From positions 1-36,382 of the forward strand of contig JAFDYV010000013.1 in assembly GCA_018267275.1 (NCBI GenBank): a stretch of 36,382 nucleotides of DNA, read 5' to 3'. Below the pieces are notes generated by a model. The model did not search any database, was not told where the DNA came from, and was given only the letters and a program-made list of their open reading frames with translations. How positions within the stretch are numbered: position 1 is the first letter of the stretch; each line of letters opens with the position of its first letter. The translations under genes were made by a program, and so were the position numbers. Shown in pieces: positions 31,950 through 36,382 of the stretch. The stretch comes from Bacteroidota bacterium (GTDB taxonomy: Bacteria; Bacteroidota; Bacteroidia; Cytophagales; Cyclobacteriaceae).

Positions 31950-32939
31950 TTATACAGTCAAATGCTCCAATACCTTTTTGACCTGTGGCGTGGTGAGGCG
32001 GGGGCCAAATTGCTCCACCACTTTGCTGCTGGCCAGCGATGCCAACTTGCCCGCCTCGGCATAGCTGTGCCCGTGGGTAATGGCGTACATAAACGCACCG
32101 GCAAACATATCGCCTGCCCCATTGGAATCTACAGCATTTACTTTGTAGGGCTCAATCTGAATAAATGTATCGCCATCAAAAACCAAGGCGCCATTTTTGC
32201 CGAGTGTCATCACAAAGCGCTTCGCGAGGTCTTTCAACTTTTCACGCGCTTCTAAAATATCATTGGTGCCGGTGTAAATCATGGCTTCTTCTTCGTTGCA
32301 AAAAAGCAGGTCAACGCTGGCGCCTACCACTTGCTGCATTTGTGTGGAGAAGTACTTGACCATGCTGGGGTCAGAGAAAGTAAGGGCTACTGAAACCTTG
32401 TGGTGTTCGGCCAGTTTTTTGGCTTCCAGCATAGCCTCCAAGCCTTTAGGGCTAGCCACCAGGTAGCCTTCCATGTAGAGGTAGTTCGAATTTTTGATCG
32501 CCTCTTCGTTGAGGTGCTCAGGTGAAAAAAATGAGTTGACACCCAGAAAGGTGTTCATCGTGCGCTCTGCATCGGGGCTGGTCATTACCAAACAGCGGCC
32601 GGTATGGTCAACAGGCAATTTTTCGAATTGCAGGTTGGTAGCGATGTTGTTGCTTTTGAGGTCATCGATAAAAAATTTGCCCAGTTCGTCTTGCGCCACC
32701 AAGCAAGAGTAAAAACCTTTGCCGCCAAACTGACTCAAAGCCGTAATGGTATTGCCGGCTGAGCCACCGCCAGTCAGTTTGCTTTTATTCATGTCGATGG
32801 CCTTCATCAGGTGTTGTTGCCGTTTTTCATCTACCAGCGTCATTACGCCCTTTTCCACTTCATTCTTTTCAAAGAAGTCATATTCTACTTCGGTGACAAT
32901 ATCTACAATGGCGTTGCCTATGGCGTAAACATCAAACAT
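31950..32939 (-). CDS. Adenosine kinase (PfkB/ribokinase family)
   Basis: Cytoplasmic sugar/nucleoside kinase of 329 residues. The N-terminal GNAIVDIVTEVEYDFF, the substrate motif TGGGSAGNTITALSQFGGK (PfkB signature 1) and the catalytic VDSNGAGDMFAGAF (signature 2, Asp277) are present. The combination of GNAIVD and GGSAGNT is typical of adenosine kinases of the Cytophagales/alphaproteobacterial type rather than ribokinase, so ATP-dependent phosphorylation of adenosine to AMP is likely. It stands alone, with a repeat between it and the next gene upstream on the strand. Confidence 0.88.
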   Translation of the reverse strand: MFDVYAIGNAIVDIVTEVEYDFFEKNEVEKGVMTLVDEKRQQHLMKAIDMNKSKLTGGGSAGNTITALSQFGGKGFYSCLVAQDELGKFFIDDLKSNNIATNLQFEKLPVDHTGRCLVMTSPDAERTMNTFLGVNSFFSPEHLNEEAIKNSNYLYMEGYLVASPKGLEAMLEAKKLAEHHKVSVALTFSDPSMVKYFSTQMQQVVGASVDLLFCNEEEAMIYTGTNDILEAREKLKDLAKRFVMTLGKNGALVFDGDTFIQIEPYKVNAVDSNGAGDMFAGAFMYAITHGHSYAEAGKLASLASSKVVEQFGPRLTTPQVKKVLEHLTV

Positions 32940-33009
32940 GATTTCAGAATTAAGATGTGAGATTTAAGATTTGGCGCGAAGATAGGAAAGTTAATAGAGA
33001 ATTTGGGAG

Positions 33010-33040
33010 ATAGTGGATAGTAGTTAGGAGACATTCCTCT
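33010..33040. repeat. Repeat half-element between the phosphodiesterase and adenosine kinase genes
   Basis: GGAGATAGTGGATAGTAGTTAGGAGA (about 33006-33032) closely resembles arms of the inverted repeat at 7651-7715, sharing TAGTAGTTAGGAG with its left arm and GAGATAGT with the reverse of its right arm. It has no clear partner arm here, so it looks like a decayed copy. Confidence 0.45.
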
Positions 33041-33053
33041 TTGCCGAGGGTAC

Positions 33054-33998
33054 TCAATTCTTATCGTTGGGTATCCTTAACGTAAGCTTATACTTTGCCG
33101 CTCGGTTGGGGTAGTCGGTAATAAACCCGTCCACGCCCATGCCTTTAAGGGCGAGCATATCCTTTTCTTCGTTCACCGTCCACGGGATAACGCGCATCTT
33201 GCGGGGTTTCTTCTCATCTGATGAAACAACTTTTGTTTTCAGTTCTTTTACGGTGTTGTTATCAAGCAGCTTGAAGTAAGGACTGTAAATCGAAGGAATA
33301 AACCCCAGCTCTTTCAGGTTCGCTTCGGCACTTTTCTCATTTTCCACCAATGCTGCCAATCGCACTTGCGGGTATTTTTCGTGAAAGTACTGCAGCACTT
33401 TAAAATCAAACGACTGGATCACCACACGGTCTAGCGGCAAGTATTGGTCAATGAGGTTAAACACCAAATCCGAAAACTCTTCCGGATGAGGCTGAAACTT
33501 TCCATACAATTCTTTTTCAGACTTAATTTCGATGTTGTAGTCTACCTCGTAGCGTGTGTAGCTTTTGATGTGTGTTTCGGCAGCCACAATTACATCGCTC
33601 AACAACGGTTTTGAAATTTTCATTTTTTCTTGCTCGGGGAAGCGCGCGTTACCAATCGACCCACAATCAAACTTTTTTACCTCCTCGTATGTGAGTTCAT
33701 AGATGTTGTATCTTTTTTCATCCTTCTCCGAAATGGTATTGCCATCAGGTGTTAGGCAAATACCTGAAAACATCCAGGGCTCGTGCGATACCAACACTTT
33801 TTTGTCTTTTGTAATCACCACGTCCAACTCCAGCGTGGTAACACCATAATCGAGTGCTGTCAAAAATGCCGGGATGGTATTTTCAGGCTTCAGCCCCCGC
33901 GCACCACGGTGACCTTGTACATCAAACTTGGGGAGGTAGATTTGGGCATCGATTGATTGCGGGACCATTACTGTTAAAAGGAGAAACAAAAATTTCAT
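33054..33998 (-). CDS. Exported glycerophosphodiester phosphodiesterase
   Basis: A 314-residue protein with a signal peptide (MKFLFLLLTVMVPQSIDA). The GDPD TIM barrel keeps QGHRGARGLKPENTIPAF (His30, Arg31, Glu39), LELDVVITKDK (Glu57, Asp59) and His72 in SHEPW. These bind the metal and catalyse hydrolysis of glycerophosphodiesters to glycerol 3-phosphate and an alcohol. It acts in the periplasm, probably on lipid head-group products. A perfect -7 box (34003-34010) lies only five bases before the ATG. Confidence 0.93.
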   Translation of the reverse strand: MKFLFLLLTVMVPQSIDAQIYLPKFDVQGHRGARGLKPENTIPAFLTALDYGVTTLELDVVITKDKKVLVSHEPWMFSGICLTPDGNTISEKDEKRYNIYELTYEEVKKFDCGSIGNARFPEQEKMKISKPLLSDVIVAAETHIKSYTRYEVDYNIEIKSEKELYGKFQPHPEEFSDLVFNLIDQYLPLDRVVIQSFDFKVLQYFHEKYPQVRLAALVENEKSAEANLKELGFIPSIYSPYFKLLDNNTVKELKTKVVSSDEKKPRKMRVIPWTVNEEKDMLALKGMGVDGFITDYPNRAAKYKLTLRIPNDKN

Positions 33999-34002
33999 TT
34001 CA

Positions 34003-34010
34003 CAAAGCTA
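34003..34010 (-). promoter_or_regulatory. Perfect -7 box next to the phosphodiesterase start
   Basis: TAGCTTTG on the minus strand matches TAnnTTTG exactly. Transcription would begin within a few bases of the ATG at 33998, giving a leaderless or nearly leaderless mRNA. No TTG is seen at the -33 position. Confidence 0.4.
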
Positions 34011-34053
34011 CAACTCTATTCTTACCTAGGAAAAGAAAGTTGCTGATGCGAAA

Positions 34054-35280
34054 TCAATCGGGCTGACTTACATAGTCAAGTGGCAAGAGGGTTGAAATTT
34101 TCTCTGACCACGACCAATACTTCTCTAAAAATATGCTCTTCACATCCTCATAATAACCATTGTCATAAATATTGATGGGTTGAAGCACGTGAAGTAAGGA
34201 TTGTCGTTTGATTCGCTGATCGGGTCGCCCTACAGTGGCGGCATATTCGGGCTCTTCCAGGCGGTCGTACTTTACCGTCAACAATCCTTTAAAGTTTTTT
34301 CCCCCATCTCCGTTTGCATCAAATTCTTTTCCGGTAAGTTTTTCTTTTGCCACACTGTCTACCTCTTTGGGCAAGCTGCGCAGCTGAATGAAATAAGCCA
34401 AGCTATCGCCATTGACCACTTTTGGTTTTTCTGACGATGAAAACGAAAACATCAACTTGCTACCCGATCGTCCGCGCAGCGACTTTATCTTTTCATTTAG
34501 AAATTGGTCTGACGGCCGTTTAGGATTTGGGATCCGATATAACCTCGATACAGTGAAATCATTTTCTTGCCAATTGCCATTTCGCCATGAACGCATGAAG
34601 TGAAGCAATGAACCCTCATAGATTCGTTGCCGGGTTTTTGCCCAATTCTTTTTTACTCGTTCATTTTTTGCCGCCATTTCTTCAAACTGCGGGAAACCAT
34701 AAATATTGAATATTCCGGTGCGAGCTTGAAATTCAAAGAAGTATAAGTAGTAGTTGATTCTGTAACCTGTGGCAAAATTCTCGATGACGATTGGCTTTTT
34801 TGCGTGCGCCACCAAAACTGCTTCATGTTTGTCGAAGTACAAGGATACGTCTTTTGGGTTTTTGATAACGCATTTTTTTGCATACTGCGAATTTCCAAGC
34901 AGGTGGTAAGTGAAATCCCGAAAGTTACGTGCCCAGCCAACCGTGTCGGGTTTCACCAATATTTCGTTTAAGAGCTTTGCTTCAGGTGCTAAGGTCTGTT
35001 TCACAATCAGATGGGTATTGCCTTCAAATGACACCGGCACTTGCAGCGTAGTGTATCCTACAAACGCAAAAGTCAAATCGTATTTTCCGGAAGGGAATCC
35101 TGAAAAGCTAAATTCACCTTTGTCATTGGTTGACGAGCCAAAAGTAGTGTTGGAGAAAAACACGTTGGCAAATGCAATCGGCTCACCTGTTTTTTCATCT
35201 TTTAAGGCGCCACTGATTTTGTTCTGTGCCACCGAAAAAATACCGGTAAATATTGCTATTAGAAATAGGACTAATTTCAT
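34054..35280 (-). CDS. Exported carboxypeptidase-like regulatory-domain protein
   Basis: A 408-residue protein with a signal peptide (MKLVLFLIAIFTGIFSVA). Residues about 20-95 are a CarboxypepD_reg-like beta-sandwich (ISGALKDEKTGEPIAFANVF, GEFSFSGFPSGKYDLTFAF, VGYTTL), common at the front of Bacteroidota surface proteins and TonB receptors. The remaining 310 residues have no domain I recognise and are mixed alpha/beta with many aromatic residues. No barrel or sorting domain is visible, so it is probably periplasmic or peripheral at the outer membrane. It is adjacent to an outer-membrane beta-barrel gene on the same strand, 92 bases away with a possible terminator between them. Confidence 0.8.
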   Translation of the reverse strand: MKLVLFLIAIFTGIFSVAQNKISGALKDEKTGEPIAFANVFFSNTTFGSSTNDKGEFSFSGFPSGKYDLTFAFVGYTTLQVPVSFEGNTHLIVKQTLAPEAKLLNEILVKPDTVGWARNFRDFTYHLLGNSQYAKKCVIKNPKDVSLYFDKHEAVLVAHAKKPIVIENFATGYRINYYLYFFEFQARTGIFNIYGFPQFEEMAAKNERVKKNWAKTRQRIYEGSLLHFMRSWRNGNWQENDFTVSRLYRIPNPKRPSDQFLNEKIKSLRGRSGSKLMFSFSSSEKPKVVNGDSLAYFIQLRSLPKEVDSVAKEKLTGKEFDANGDGGKNFKGLLTVKYDRLEEPEYAATVGRPDQRIKRQSLLHVLQPINIYDNGYYEDVKSIFLEKYWSWSEKISTLLPLDYVSQPD

Positions 35281-35321
35281 GTTAGCACTTTAACGTGCAC
35301 ATTAAGGTTTAGTTTAAATGA

Positions 35322-35352
35322 AAAGACACCACTCTTTAGAAGCGATGTCTTT
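35322..35352 (-). terminator. Possible weak terminator after the outer-membrane barrel gene
   Basis: On the minus strand AAAGACA (35352-35346) pairs with TGTCTTT (35328-35322), and the stem runs into TTTTCATTT. The loop is 17 bases and the stem is AT-rich, so termination efficiency is doubtful. Confidence 0.35.
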
Positions 35353-35372
35353 CACCCTATTTACAAAGCAAC

Positions 35373-36382
35373 TTAGTTGTTAATAATCATCTGCATGCCC
35401 CTGCCGCCTCTTCGGCCAGCACCCATGGGGTTAAGCTGTTTGTTAATGGCGTAAGTGAAACTGACCATGAAATAACGGCCTAAATTATTGCTGGTAGTTT
35501 GTTGCAAATAGTTGGCCGTGGCGGTTTGGTTTACGCTTAAACTTTGATCCAACAAATTGTTTACGCCTATTTTCAATTCACCTACATTGTTTTTCAGTAA
35601 GAAGCGCGAGAAAGAAATATTCCAAATTGGTATGGTTTGGCTGAACGATGTGGTTTCGCTATTGTAGCTATAGTAGTTGAAGCTATTATTGAATTGATAG
35701 TTTTTCAGGAAAGTAACGTTGACCTCTGATGTATAGGTGCGGTTGATAAACGCTTGGTTTTGCTGGGCATTTTCAAATGTGTTTTGTTGTCGGCTGAGGT
35801 TCGCGCTCAAGTCGATAATCAAAATTTCTTTGAATGTATAATTGTAGCGCACCGTTCCGCCCATTGTCTGTTGCCACGTACGGCTCGAAACATCGTTGAG
35901 CACATTGATAGCACTCAGGTAAGTGCCCGTAGGTCCAATGCTGAATCGACTGTTTAATTTCTTTACAGGAAACCCAACATTGAAATTACCCGTCATGATA
36001 AGGTTGTCGGCAACGTTAACAGGTTTCGTCAACCGCACAAAACCGGGCAGAACAGTTTGTGAATTAACAATTGCGTTGGTGGTATAAATGGCTGTTAAAA
36101 AGCCAAATACATTCACAAACTTGCCAGGGTTGAAAGAAGTAAAGTTAGCGCTTAAGTTATGGGCATAAGCAGGGCGAAGTTGTGGATTTCCGCTGGTGAG
36201 GTTAAGTTGGTCTGTGTTGTTGATAACGGGTTGCAACTGTTGCACGGTGGGTTCTTGCATCGATGTTTCATAATCGAAACGCAAGTGCTTAAAGGTGCTA
36301 AAATCATAATTGAAGCGAGCCATGGGCAGAATATTTTCAAATGTGCGGTTGATGGTTGAATTGTAATAGTTAAGACTTGATC
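35373..36382 (-). CDS. Outer-membrane beta-barrel protein (TonB-receptor type), C-terminal part
   Basis: The frame is open to the window edge, so the N-terminus lies outside; about 335 residues are visible. The sequence alternates short amphipathic strands and loops, as in the barrel of the OMP_b-brl_3/TonB-dependent receptor group: FNYDFSTFKHLRFDYETS, then QPVINNTDQLNLTSGNPQLRP, a signature of these receptors, and final strands such as GELKIGVNNLLDQSLSVN and RYFMVSFTYAINKQ. It ends with an unusual Gly/Arg-rich tail (GAGRRGGRGMQMIINN). The Met at 36321-36323 is internal, not a start. It may transport an unknown substrate. Confidence 0.88.
   Translation of the reverse strand, partial: SSLNYYNSTINRTFENILPMARFNYDFSTFKHLRFDYETSMQEPTVQQLQPVINNTDQLNLTSGNPQLRPAYAHNLSANFTSFNPGKFVNVFGFLTAIYTTNAIVNSQTVLPGFVRLTKPVNVADNLIMTGNFNVGFPVKKLNSRFSIGPTGTYLSAINVLNDVSSRTWQQTMGGTVRYNYTFKEILIIDLSANLSRQQNTFENAQQNQAFINRTYTSEVNVTFLKNYQFNNSFNYYSYNSETTSFSQTIPIWNISFSRFLLKNNVGELKIGVNNLLDQSLSVNQTATANYLQQTTSNNLGRYFMVSFTYAINKQLNPMGAGRRGGRGMQMIINN

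Noticed and set aside
36321..36323. ATG as the start of the outer-membrane barrel protein
   Set aside because: The frame stays open upstream to the window end and encodes typical barrel sequence, so this Met is internal.

Overview
The window looks like a piece of a Bacteroidota chromosome, most likely order Cytophagales. The evidence is a type IX secretion (T9SS) C-terminal sorting domain, small Bacteroidota-type families (DUF4834, DUF2480), an outer-membrane beta-barrel of the TonB-receptor type, a large SecA carrying the long insertion seen in this phylum, and promoter -7 boxes of the form TAnnTTTG. Coding density is high, many genes overlap by ATGA, and no gap exceeds 300 bases. I see no tRNA, rRNA, CRISPR array, transposase or phage gene. 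The order-level assignment is inference.

Layout. 1-2963 (minus): a secreted protein of unknown function, then an OmpR-type regulator and a sensor kinase whose reading frame stops early, two bases from the window edge. 3121-8171 (plus): DUF4834 membrane peptide, dapF, secA with a short leader, and a SPOR-domain lipoprotein. 8173-11733 (plus): an M20 amidohydrolase, then a translationally coupled pair of exported proteins, a beta-helix lipoprotein (TIGR03805-like) and a di-heme cytochrome c lipoprotein (TIGR03806/SO2930-like). The function of that pair is unknown to me. 11734-12420 (minus): an RlpA-like protein.

12553-16213 (plus) is a three-gene unit joined by ATGA overlaps: a soluble multi-PAS histidine kinase, a GNAT-like protein and a VTT membrane protein. 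guaB follows with a good promoter, then a T9SS cargo protein. 19108-22332 (plus) is the most interesting block: a partner-switching cassette of a membrane GAF-SpoIIE phosphatase, a STAS antagonist and an RsbW-like kinase, translationally coupled to a stand-alone AraC-type DNA-binding protein in the place where a sigma factor might be expected.

22329-28149 is accessory metabolism: a methyltransferase, two short-chain dehydrogenases flanking a DoxX-like membrane protein, a DUF4440 lipoprotein, an alpha/beta hydrolase and a TSUP transporter. 28239-31690 (minus) is a compact housekeeping run: rpmH, rnpA, S41 protease, tsaB, DUF2480. 31950-36382 (minus) carries adenosine kinase, a glycerophosphodiesterase, a carboxypeptidase-like regulatory-domain protein and the C-terminal part of an outer-membrane beta-barrel protein cut by the window end. 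Four intergenic or gene-start loci hold short degenerate palindromic or direct repeats that look related to one another.
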